Below, piece after piece: positions 26,490 through 38,300 of a DNA stretch of 64,000 nt (position 1 is the stretch's first letter; each line of letters opens with the position of its first letter). A program made the position numbers and the translations under genes. This DNA is from Candidatus Thorarchaeota archaeon (GTDB lineage Archaea; Asgardarchaeota; Thorarchaeia; Thorarchaeales; Thorarchaeaceae), in the NCBI GenBank assembly GCA_003345595.1, contig PRDI01000039.1:1-64000 (forward strand). The letters run 5' to 3'. The notes under the pieces were generated by a model. The model ran no database searches, was not told where the DNA came from, and saw nothing but the letters and a program-made list of their open reading frames with translations.

Positions 26490-27677
26490 ATGTTGCCAGA
26501 GTACTCAGCCGTACTTCTACGGTATGGTGAGATAGGGATCAAGTCCAGGCAGACCCGACGACGAATGGTCTCTCTGCTCGTGAAGCACGTGGAAACGGCG
26601 CTGAAGGAGGCAGGAGTGAGTTTCTCTTGCACGAGGACAGACTTCGGCCGGATCTATGTTGAAACAACCGAGGCAGTCAGAGTGTCACAAGTGGCTTCAC
26701 GCGTCTTTGGAGTTGTTTCCGTCTCGCCCGTTGTCGTGATTGACTCAAATCTCGATACCATATTGGATGTAGGCTCGGCAATGGCCGCAGCCTCATTCAC
26801 AAGAGGCAGGAGCTTCGCTGTTCGTGCAAGCAGAGTGGGCACCCATGCGTATTCCAGTCAGGACATCCGAGAACGTCTGGGTGAACGCATTCTAGAGAAG
26901 CTTGCCGATTTCGACCTTAGAGTTGATCTCAGATCACCCGCTCAGGTAGTCGAAGTCGAGGTCCGTGACGAATTCGCCTATGTATTCGGTGAAACATTAC
27001 CTGGTGTTGGAGGTATGCCCATGGGGTCTCAGGGCAAGGTCGTCTGCCTGATTTCAAGCGGACTTGACTCACCAGTCGCAGCGTACAAGGCAATGAAGAG
27101 AGGATGTATCCCTGTCTTTGTCACATTCGATAACATACCGTATGCCGATGAGGCATGTAGTGGTGTCGCAGTTAAGCAGGCAGCAAAACTCGCTGAGTAC
27201 GTCCATGACTACCAGGTAAAGGTGTATGTGGTGCCTCACGGTACTGATCTGGCTGACATCGTCAGTCATGCGCCATATAGAATGACGTGCCTTTACTGCA
27301 AGAGGAACATGCTTCGGATGGCTCGCGAAATAGCCATGCTGGAGAAGGCAGATGCTCTTGTCACAGGTGAAATCATCGGTGAACAGGCCTCTCAAACAAG
27401 CAGGAATCTAAGAGCGATAGGCGGCGCTATCTGTGACTATCCCGTCCTGAGACCGTGCATCGGTGATGACAAGGTGGACATCGAGCACTTAGCTGCCGCT
27501 ATCGGAACATATCAGTTTGCCAGCGAAGGACTCTCATGCTGTACTCTGCCGCCGAAGTATCCAGTGGTCACTGCGGATATCGACAAAGTGAATGAAGCGG
27601 AAAAGGGACTAGACCTGAGCATCCTCAAAACACAGGTGTCGCAGGCAAGGGTTGTCTTTCTGAAAGAGAAATCATGA
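26490..27677 (+). CDS. thiI: ThiI-type tRNA 4-thiouridine synthase
   Basis: 'RYGEIGIKSRQTRRRM', PP-loop 'CLISSGLDSPVAAYKAMKRG', 'VTGEIIGEQASQTSRNL'. ATG 26490 after AAGGAG. Confidence 0.94.
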   Translation: MLPEYSAVLLRYGEIGIKSRQTRRRMVSLLVKHVETALKEAGVSFSCTRTDFGRIYVETTEAVRVSQVASRVFGVVSVSPVVVIDSNLDTILDVGSAMAAASFTRGRSFAVRASRVGTHAYSSQDIRERLGERILEKLADFDLRVDLRSPAQVVEVEVRDEFAYVFGETLPGVGGMPMGSQGKVVCLISSGLDSPVAAYKAMKRGCIPVFVTFDNIPYADEACSGVAVKQAAKLAEYVHDYQVKVYVVPHGTDLADIVSHAPYRMTCLYCKRNMLRMAREIAMLEKADALVTGEIIGEQASQTSRNLRAIGGAICDYPVLRPCIGDDKVDIEHLAAAIGTYQFASEGLSCCTLPPKYPVVTADIDKVNEAEKGLDLSILKTQVSQARVVFLKEKS

Positions 27678-27733
27678 GAAGCACTCTGTCGATGGCTGGC
27701 TCCAACCAACTGTCAGTTTTCGACCGTACTAAG

Positions 27734-27743
27734 GTTTTAAATA
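27734..27743 (+). promoter_or_regulatory. TATA-like element upstream of the histone gene
   Basis: 'aaggttttaaatagtg' about 65 bp upstream of the histone start. Confidence 0.4.
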
Positions 27744-27805
27744 GTGATGGATGCCAATAGGAGTTTATCCGGACTGCTAGAGGCAGTTCGAGGAGCGAGA
27801 GCACT

Positions 27806-28042
27806 TTGCCGCGTTCAAGAAAGGATCGAATCATTCCCGTCGCACCGATAGATCGCTTGATTCGTAAGGCCGGGGCAGGTCGAGTGAGCGATAAGGGCGC
27901 CGAAAAACTTGCATCAATACTTGAGGAGGTGGGTGAGTTCATCGCCCATCGCGCCTTTGAGCTGACAGAACACACCGGCCGCAAGACGATTACTGATAAG
28001 GACATAGAGTTGGCCTACAAGCAATGGGGCAAGCCTAAGTAG
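27806..28042 (+). CDS. Archaeal histone
   Basis: Single histone fold 'IPVAPIDRLIRKAGAGRVSDKGAEKLASILEEVGEFIAHRAFELTEHTGRKTITDKDIELAYKQW'. Confidence 0.96.
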   Translation: MPRSRKDRIIPVAPIDRLIRKAGAGRVSDKGAEKLASILEEVGEFIAHRAFELTEHTGRKTITDKDIELAYKQWGKPK

Positions 28043-28100
28043 CAGCGGCATCATACTTCGTTTCAGCACACATCGAACCAAGGACTGAGAACTAGGTATC

Positions 28101-28814
28101 ATGATGAGGAGAACAGATAGAGTGGGCAAGACTGAAGAGAGAGTCCGCGACAATACTGCTCTTCTGTCACTCCACGATGTCAGTCCTGCCTTTGAAGATG
28201 ATGTGGTCAAGTCATGTGACAGAATGGCCGATTTGGGGATGGAGAGTCTCACCCTTCTCGTGACACCTTTCTACGGCATGAAGATGGTCCACAGCCTCGA
28301 GAAGAATGATCTCTTCTGTGAGTACATCCAGTCGCTTGGCCTCGAGATATCGATGCATGGATATTCACATCTTTCAAAGTCAGGCGCAGGCGATGAGTTC
28401 AACAGGATTTCTTCAGACCGAGCGGCTGCAAGGCTCCGGTCTGGATTCGAGGCTATTGAGAGGGGAATGAATAGCAGGCCAAGCGGCTTTGTACCACCCC
28501 TATGGCAGGCTCCTGTTAGAATCGTTGACATCTCAAAGGAGGTAGGGTTCGAGTACTGCATTGTCGGCAACAGATTGTACTCTCATGCTGACTCAAGAGT
28601 GCTTACCACTACCAATTACCTGGTCAGCGAGGGCACGGCCAAGACTTCCTTTGTAGACTCCTTTCTCGAACTTGAGCTTGGCGGTCCGGTGCAGGTTGGT
28701 GTGCATCCATTGGACAACCGCACCAACAAGGTGTACGAGCTGCTGGAAGACATGAAGGATCGACTGGGCTACCGACTGATTGGCTATCGTGACTACTTGG
28801 TTTCGGTTTCCTGA
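28101..28814 (+). CDS. DUF2334/polysaccharide-deacetylase-like protein
   Basis: 'ALLSLHDVSPAFEDDV', 'LEISMHGYSHL', 'GFVPPLWQAP', 'GVHPLD'. Confidence 0.82.
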   Translation: MMRRTDRVGKTEERVRDNTALLSLHDVSPAFEDDVVKSCDRMADLGMESLTLLVTPFYGMKMVHSLEKNDLFCEYIQSLGLEISMHGYSHLSKSGAGDEFNRISSDRAAARLRSGFEAIERGMNSRPSGFVPPLWQAPVRIVDISKEVGFEYCIVGNRLYSHADSRVLTTTNYLVSEGTAKTSFVDSFLELELGGPVQVGVHPLDNRTNKVYELLEDMKDRLGYRLIGYRDYLVSVS

Positions 28815-29355
28815 AAGCCCATGGCCGGCATGTGACTGCAGGGCGCGGACTGCTCGCACCATCAGAACTCCGTACCTAGTAAAATCATCCGCGGATTCGA
28901 GGCTGTGTGGAAAGCCCTTTTAGGCACGCCGTGGGGATTCCAGAGATCGAACGGCCGTTTGTCATCCAAGGAAAACGGGACAGGGAACTGAGATGCAGAG
29001 TCCCCACAGAACAAGTATATGAGTTTGTCAAGCAGACTAGCAGGCGCTTCGCTGGACGTATGTCCTGCACGCTGTCCAAGCTTCACTCGGTAATTGGTGC
29101 GAGGAGTGACTCATAGTTGAACCAGTCTCATAAGATTCTCCTGCGCGACCTATTCTGTATGAAGAGCGTATATGTGACTGCAGGACATAGTCCGAAAAAT
29201 GGAACGGCTCGGCTGTCAAAAGAATCAACTCGTACGGAATTGTTTATTATGCGAAACTCAGGGAGCACGTATTCGAGTGAGGATGGACATCCGAGCCGCT
29301 TGATAGCCAAGAACAGTCCATTGTGTGCAGGAACCGCAATCGGAGGTAGCACCAC

Positions 29356-32300
29356 ATGAAGAGAGGTAGCATCTCTGCGATAGTCATGACCATGTTGTTT
29401 CTTATCACAGCTGTAGATTTCGCAGGCAGTCCAATTGCGGCTGTCCCCGAGGCCAGGTCCGGCCTAATGGACGAAGGTTTCACTGAGGCAGGGCAGCCTG
29501 CCTACACCGGAACAGGTGCCGCAAGGACTGCTACGCTCAAGGGGCTTGTGACAAACACCTCCGCCGGCCCGTTGATAATTGACACTGCATCTGCTGACTA
29601 TGCACGAGTGAATGTACCTTCGGGGTGGACTGGGACATACGTTCGATCCGACATCAACATGATGTCAATGTGGTCCGATGACGAACTGAACAACGGAAAG
29701 CTTGACACGTATCATGATGAACTATGGCTGGGGATGAACTACGATTCAGAAGCCGTGGCCGTACCTAACCTCTGGACACTTGTGAAGTCAGAAAGTGGAA
29801 CTGGCTCAGGCAGAGAGCTGCATCCGCTACACGGGATCTTTGAATTGAATGCTTGGAGTGGAGATGGATATGGCGGATCTGGATCAATGGGGTGGCTTTT
29901 CGAGGCTGCATGGGCATCTGCCAACGTCCTGACAGCAAATGATGAAGTATACTTGAGCCAGCAGGTTGAGGTCGCGCACCGGGACCTGTTCTCAGCCAAG
30001 GTCACTTTCATGTACAACGTCTACTCTTCTTCGTCTATGCTCAACCAGACTCATCTCTTCGTCAGAATTGGCAGTAGTGTAACTAAGCTCTATGTCTTCG
30101 AGAGCACCGATGTGCAGAGTACTTGGCTTCAGGCCTCTGTTGACATACCGGTTTCTGCATTCCTTACCACGACTGTACCCTGCCAACTGCTGCTTGACGT
30201 GGGTCTTGCAACTGACCTCAGTGGATCTCAGGCAAATGCACGAACGAGCCAAGTCTTCATTGACGAGATTCAGTTCCTCTTACAGGTGCGGCCTTTTCCA
30301 GAACAAATCGCTCTGAAGGCGAACGGCACTGCTCTGGCCGGTTCCACATCTGGAAGCGTGTCACCCTACGTTCCAGACGGTGCCAACCGGGACTGCTATG
30401 ATGACGTAAGCACGGGCGTTGACTTGGATGGATACAGCAACAATGGCATTCTGGACGTTGGTCATTGGGACACAACCTGGAACGTTGCTTCGACCTTTCA
30501 GGTCGGTTTCCAATTCCAGCTGAGTATTCCCAAGGGAGCTGGCATCACGTCCGCCTATCTCGAAGTCGAGGCTGCAGAAACGTCCTATACACCCGGAATG
30601 AGAATCTACGTTGCAGATGCGGATACTGTTTCAGCGTTCACAAGCGGTCTTCCCCACTTAGAAAGCAGATACACATGGGTTCAAACAAGCATCGACTGGA
30701 ACCCAACGGCGTGGACGACCGACGTAAGGTATGCTTCTCCTGATATTTCAGGCCTCATTGAGAAGGTTGTCACAAGATCCGGATGGGCAAGTGGGAACTA
30801 CATCTGCCTGATGCTCAACTTCACCTATTCAACATACTACCAGTGCTATAATGGCATAAAGGGCACGTCTGCATATGACGGTGTTGACTTGGCTCGCCTT
30901 TTTGTGAATTACGTGACTGCAGGCGCTACTCCAGAGAAATACACGGCATCTGGAACTTGGACGGGTCCTAGAGCTCTGTCAGTGACATACACGACAACGT
31001 CCAAGCCAGTGGTAACACTTGACACAGCTACATCTGTCAACGTTACGACTACCTTGAGCTCTTTGGACAACAGTAACAGCGTCGGCACGACATTCAGCGT
31101 GTCCAACGCGTCATCCGTGACCTGGACAGGCAACGTCTTGGTTTCTCCTCCAGCTGGAGTGGGATATACAAACATCTCGTTCAGTAAGCCATCTACTTGG
31201 ACATTCGTTAGCCTTACAGATGCGGACGGCTCTACTCGGACTTCAGAGGTCACCACGACAACCACAGAGGTCCGAGTCAAGTCATCAGTTGTTGATGTAT
31301 TCGGAATCTGGAGGTTTGTCTTCACGGCTTCTGACGGCGCGACAAACCTGCAGTGCGGTGTCAACGCTGGCAGCTATGCAAGCACCTACACGTACACCGT
31401 AGGCAGTTCTGCCTGCTTCAGGGGTGCAGCACCCCCCACAGCCAACTCAGTAGAGCGACTACTACTCACCGCCCCCAACGGACAGCTCTTCTATGCCGCA
31501 GATAACATCTCTCAAGACAGCAGCGGCTATTTCACATGGACGGGCATCACGGTGACCGGTTCATGGGCGGCAGGCGTATGGTCTGCAGATGTCAATCTCA
31601 ATAACACTAGGGGCGCCTACCCCTCAATCACTGGCAGATACAGTCGCACTTTCACCGTCGTGCATGCGACGAGCCTTGCTCTGCAATCGCCAGTAAGTCA
31701 GACTTCGACCAAGACGGCGGGCGATCTGCTGTACGTTGAGGTAAAGCTCACTGACACGGACAACTTGGCTCTTATTGGTGGAGCGACGGTCACCATGAAC
31801 TGGACCGTGTCCGGCACTCCAACCGTGAAGACTTTGGACGATTTCGGCAATGGACTGTACGGGAAAACGCTGAACACCACTGACTTGGGGACTGCAAAGA
31901 GATGGAGGATCCAGCTGTCTGCATCTAGGCAGTACTATACAGGATCGACCACTTACTTCAACTTGGACCTGTGTCATACGACATACTTGACATATCAGAC
32001 CCCCGTGTCCACACCATATGGGGACGACTTCAAGGTCAAGGTGAATCTCTACGATGCTTTCAGTGGGGCCCTGATTTCGGGCGCAACGATAACCTCCAAT
32101 GCGACACTTTTCGGTTCACCTACGGACCACGGCAACGGTAGCTATACTGTTACCCTCGAAACAAGCGGGCTTGGTGTTGGGGACTATCTCTATCGTATCA
32201 ATGCCGCGCCCAGCAGTACATACCTATTGTCCTGTTCTGTCAACATCAAGTTTACTCTGCGTAATATATTCACGGCGACCTTTTTCGTCGGTGGAAGCGG

Positions 32301-35300
32301 TGTTTCGACGCCGTATTCCGTCAGTTCGTCCAAGGTGATTACCTACAATGACACCGATCACGCATCTGCCGGAATAGCCGGAGCAGGCAACTCAGTTCAG
32401 TCGCCCTCGGGTATTGTGGCAACTGTATCTGACTCTGGAGGGGGCAGATACACTGTCAACATCAATGTAGGCACAAAGTCAATCGGAACCTATCTCATCA
32501 ATGTAACGCTATCAAAGACGAGCTACTACAGCAGCACCATTCGGATCTCACTGACGATTACGGCCCACAACACCTACATAGTTGCTAAGTATACTACGCC
32601 TGTACCATGGGGTTTCAGTTCACCATTTACCGTGTCATGGTATGATGCAGATGCTAGTGGGGCCAACATCTCAGGCTCGGTGGCTGTCAGCAGCGTCACT
32701 GTCAATGGACAGTCATATGGAAGTAGCTTGAGCTTCACATACATCTCGAGCAGTCTGACAGTCGGAAGCTATAACCTCAATGTCACTGTGAATTCCGGAA
32801 ACGCGAACTACAAGAGCTCATGGGAGGTTGTAACGATTGTGGTGAGGGCGCATTACACCACAATCGCAGCGGTCGTAGGCAACTCTACACCATGGGGGTT
32901 CAACACAGTCGTCACGGTCACGTTCTGGGACACCGATGCCGGCGTTCAAGTGCCTCTGGCGAACGTGTCCACAATCGTTTACACTCCGACTGGCTACGCC
33001 GTGCAGACTCCGACCAAGAGCTACACTCCCACTCTCACGACCAACACATGGGGCGTAGGGGTTGTTTCAACCACTGTGAGCGCAACATGTGTACTCTCCA
33101 ACAAGTTCTATACTTCGGCTGTAAACAGCTTCATCATCTCAATCAGAGCGCACCACACAACAGTCAGCGCAGTCACTGGATCTTCAACGCCGTGGGGATT
33201 CAACACGCCGGTGATGGTTACATTCTGGGATTCTGATACTGGTAGCGAGGTACCTCTTGCGAACGTGTCCACAATCCAGTATTCTCCCACTGGTTACGCC
33301 GTACAGACACCGACCAAGAGTTACACCCCCACTCTCACGACGAACACATGGACTGTCGGTGCGGTGTCGACTGGGATATCTGTGTCTTGCGTCGACTCCA
33401 ACAAGTACTACAATACGGCCTCCAGCAGTTTCGTCATAACGGTGAGGTCGCACCATACTTCACTTTCAGCTTCTGTTATAGGCCCAACAGCATGGGGGTT
33501 CAATACTGCCGCCAACGTTGTGTTCTGGGACACAGACTCCAATTCGCAAGTGCCCTTGGCGAATGTTTCGACAATCCAATACTCTCCTACTGGCTACTCT
33601 GTACAGAGCCCGACCAAGAGCTACTCACCAACGCTGACAACCAGCTCTTGGGCAGTTGGAACAGTATTGACAGGTATCTCGGCCAGCTGCATGAGTTCCA
33701 ATGCATACTATGAGGCGGCGTCAAGCACGTTCAACATCGTGATCAGAGCTCACCGCACCTCCGTTTCTGCAAAAGGGGGCATGACATCCCCCTATGGGAA
33801 CAACACTCCTGTCAGTGTCGTCTTTTGGGATCTCGACAGCGATGTCCAAGTTAGCCTCGCTAATGTCAGTGCGGGTGGGGTATCATTCAATGCCGGTGCT
33901 CTGGGAACACAGAGCTTCAGTACATACACCCCGACGTTACTGACTGGCACTTGGTCAGTAGGCACGCATAGCGTCACATTGACTGTGACGTGTGTGCAAA
34001 CCAACAAGTTCTATGACACTGCCTCTTACACATTCACGATAACGATTCGGAGCTTGGGAGTCTACCTCTACCATGAGCCGAGTGATCTGGTCTTCCCAAG
34101 TGGGGACAGTTTCACGATTGTGCTTCGTATCAACGTGAGCGAACCGGGCAACCAGTACAACGGGAACCCGATCATTGGCCTGACTGCGGGGGAATTCACA
34201 GTCACCAATTCTACATACACCTTCCCCAAGACGATCGCAGGGCTTGGGGCTGGCAGGTACAACCTCACCATCAGCAGCTCCTACCTGAACATGAATGCAT
34301 ATACAATCACCGTGGTTGTCGATCCTACAAGCCTGAACTATGCGACCGCCTCCCTCGTGATATCGTTCAGTTATCGACCAGCCCGGAGCTACTTGTCATC
34401 TCCAAGCTATCCACATGTCACTACACCATATGGCATAGACATCGCAATCTCCCTGAATTACACAGATGTGGACCGTAACAAAGGGATAATCACTGCAGCC
34501 GTTTCGGCTCAAGGCATTTCCATCTACGGAATCCAGAACTTGGGCAATGGCATCTATCGGGTGACACTGAACGTAACGGGTTTGTCCAAGGGCGACCATC
34601 TGTTCAACATCAGTGCATCTGCACCGCAATACGAAACGAAGATCCTGACGTTCACTCTTACGGTCAGAATCGCCTATACCTCCGCTATTCCCACAGTCGG
34701 TTCCCTTGACATTCCTGTCGGCAATAGCCCGATCTTCTTTGTGAGGTTCTGGGACACCGACCGCGATCAGCCCGTGACGAGCGCCTCCATGACATCTTCT
34801 TGGATTCGAACCCTAACTGCAATCTACTTACCTGCAGAACAGAGGTATCAGGTACAGTTCGTGACTCTGGACACTGATGAATTGAGGCCGAACCTTGTAG
34901 TTAGATTCAACTTCTCATATGGCGAAAACTATCAGTTTGGCATCTTCAATATTACAGTCACCATCAGGACGCACAGCACAGAGTTCCGTCTAGTGAGTGC
35001 TGTACAACCGACCTCGTACAATGGAATGATTAACATATCGTTGTACTACGGCGACCTCGACAATAATGCTGGTATTGACTCGGGTCTTGTTTCGCACAAG
35101 GTCAAAAACTCTACCGGACTCGTTTTATCAAGCTTGATTAATAGCGGCAGCGGCTACTATGTTGTACGAGTATCCGCGTCTCAGTTCCGTAGCTTGGGCC
35201 TGCAGACTCTGACGGTCTACTTCAACTGGACCGGGTCGATCTACAAGTACTATAACAAGACCGTTGTGGCAGGAGCCAACATCATAGGGGAGGACTCCAA

Positions 35301-38300
35301 GTATACGCTGTTGCAGGCTTCTGAGCCGACACCCTATCTCGACAACATGAGCTATACATTCCTGTATGCCGAGCTCTACAGCGGCACTGGTATTACCAAT
35401 GCAACTCAAAACGTGTTCATCAGTGTTATGTTCCAAGGGGAATCGGCGGATCTCTCCAAGGTCAACATCTGGGAAACGAACAGAGGCACAAGCCCCGGGT
35501 ACTATTCCATCCGGTTCAACACTACCCTGTTTGCTCACACGGGTCTCATTTACATGAATGTGTTCATCAACTGGTCAAAGGGTGTTTCACCGTTCTACAC
35601 CAATCGCACTGATGTCATTTCTGTGCGCATTCTCGCTCGAGATACTCTAGTATCCATCTTCCCACCATCACCAACGGCATGGGGTGAGAATGCGACGTTC
35701 TCTTTCACCTATGATGATGTCACAGGAGGTGGAAGTGAGCCAATCGGTATTGACGCCAAGATGACAATATCGCTTAGTCTGTCCAGCTTCACTCTGACCT
35801 ACAACAGCTTGACAAAGACATTCTCGGTGTCGTTTAGCACGAGCCAATCACCGATTGGTGATGCGCCAATAGGCTCTAAGTCGTTCATATTGAACGTCAG
35901 GTGGGCCGGGTCACCATATTACGCAAACCGAACTGGACTTTCAGTCACGATTACGGTGATCGCTCGGCAGACGGTTCTGGATTATCAGTCTCCGGCTCCG
36001 ACTCAGTACCTTGACAATGTCACTTTCATCGTGACGTGGACTGATGTGACGGCTTCTCCTGTGGGCATCACTGGTGCAACAGTGACGCTCTATGATGGGG
36101 TTACCCCAGTATCAGCTACGAAGTACAAGGTCACACCACAGGGAGGTGGCAGCTACTCAGTCCAGCTCAATACCACCTACAAGGCCTCGCCAGGGACCTA
36201 TTCATTGAGGATTATCCTAACAAGACCCGAGTTCTACATACCGCTCGCTAACTCCTCGAGACCGTTCAACATCAGGTACCGCGTTACACTCGTTTCGGCA
36301 GAGCTGCCCGGTGAAGTTCCATACAACTCGTCAGTTGTGGTGAACGTTCACTATCGCGATTCACTGAAGCTGACTGAGATTGGCAACGGCAGCGGGCTCA
36401 CTTCTATAAGGATTCTCAATGGTACAGGTTGGCTCTTCACCTGTTCTTGGCAACCTGCATTCGCTTACTATGTTCTCACAGTCTACACTTACAATCACCC
36501 TGAGCTCCAGATTGGCAAACTCTACACACTCCACATCAACATGACATACGCGAGTCAGGTTCCATTCTATGATTGGGATGATACCTTCGTTTCATTCCAG
36601 TTGCGCCTGAGAGTCACAACTCTGAGTGCCTCGGCTCCGACATCCACGCCCTATCTGAACTACGCAAACTTCACAATTGACTATCTTGATGTGGATGCGG
36701 GTGGCATGGGCATTGGATCCGCCAGCATCTCCATCAGGAAAGGCGGTGTGCTCCTGCTGCTCGGAACAGAGTATCTTGCCACCGAGAATTCTCCGGGTGT
36801 GTGGGCCATATCGGTTAACACCACTGCACTTGGAGGTCTTAGCACATGGCAGGTGGTCGTGTATGCGACATGGTACGGTAGACCCTACTACTCGAACAGG
36901 ACACAGTCTGTAGACATTCCAGTCATTCGGCGTCCCACTTCTGTTGATATTCTAGTACCGCCATCACTGACTCGATATCTTGACAGTGTTATGTTCACAA
37001 TAGCCTATGTTGATTCGGGAAGAGGATACTACATCTCTGGGGTATCCGACAAAATCCTCATCCTTAACGGCACAAAGTATCTATCTTCTGGCCAGTATAC
37101 CGTGGTAGCAGGGACATTTCCTGGGACATTCGACATAAGAATTAACTCGACCATTCTTAGTGCCCGGTTGCTGACGAACTACCAGCTGATCGTGAAGGTC
37201 TACTGGCTCATTTCTGTGCCCTACTATGCAAACAGCACGACTACTGTACGGGTGACAACCACCAACAGAGTTGGTACACTGACCTGGAATCCGATAGACA
37301 ATACGCCCCTCGGGGATTTGATGAACCTCACCTTCTACTACAAGGACTCAGACACCGGTGCAGGGATTGCTAACGCAATTGTGCAGTTCGACTGCGTGCA
37401 GAAACCGGGTCTCCAGGTCGGAGTTGACTACACGATCGAGAAAGGTACTGGAGCAAGCACAGGTACATACATAGTCCGAGTTGACACCGAACGGCTGTTG
37501 GGCATACGGACCTACGCGTTCACATTAACTGTTCTGTGGAGTCCCACTACTGTCCCGTACTACTCTAATCAGACGCCTAGGTCTATAGGCGGCACAGTCA
37601 GGATAATCTCCGCTTCGCTTACTACTGGTCTTCCCACGCCTTCAACAGTGCCATACTACGAGATTGTGTCGATCGATGTAACTTTCGACGACGCCGACCA
37701 TTTGCGGCCCATCCCAGGCGTGACAAAAAGCAATGTGAGCGTTACGTACGTACCGGGTGCACAACCCGAAGTTTGGGGATTCAGCGAGTTAGGCGGCGGC
37801 GTCTACAGGATCACAGTGAACATCTCTGATTCAGGACTTGCTGGACTGAAATCGCTGAAGATAGCCTTCAACTGGTATCCGTACACTGTATTAGAGAGAC
37901 AGGTTCAGTTCCAGGTCAGATACAGGAACGGAGCATTGTCAGCTCCTTCGACTCTACCTCCGTTCTACGCAGGCGATCCATCCTTCATCGTCCTGAATCT
38001 CACTGACATTGATGGCGGGAAACCACTAGCAGGCGGCACATTGGCCATTACATGGGGCTCAACCAGCTCTTGGCAGTATATTGGCTCAGGGCTGTACAAT
38101 GTGTCTTTCGCGACGCTTGGAATGCCTGCGGGCTCTCGGACTATGCAGATACAGGCGTCCAAGGCCAACTTCACCATTCAGCTATTAATGGTCGATGTAT
38201 ACCTCAGGGCCGTTCCGATGGCGATTCTGCCCGGAGAGGACCTCGATGGTAAGTCAGTGTACTGGGGCAGCACGATTGTCATCCATGTCCTCATGAACGA

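Noticed and set aside
28862-29359. Short ORFs in the 540-bp gap before the giant gene (69-80 aa)
   Set aside because: No recognisable motif or consistent start signal; likely leader/non-coding, though a small gene cannot be excluded.
32820-33713. Multiple + and - strand ORFs over the 300-bp repeats
   Set aside because: Shadow frames of a periodic coding sequence; the repeated peptide is in the giant ORF frame.
32851-34050. CRISPR-like array because of regular spacing
   Set aside because: Units are 300-bp in-frame protein repeats, not short direct repeats with unique spacers.
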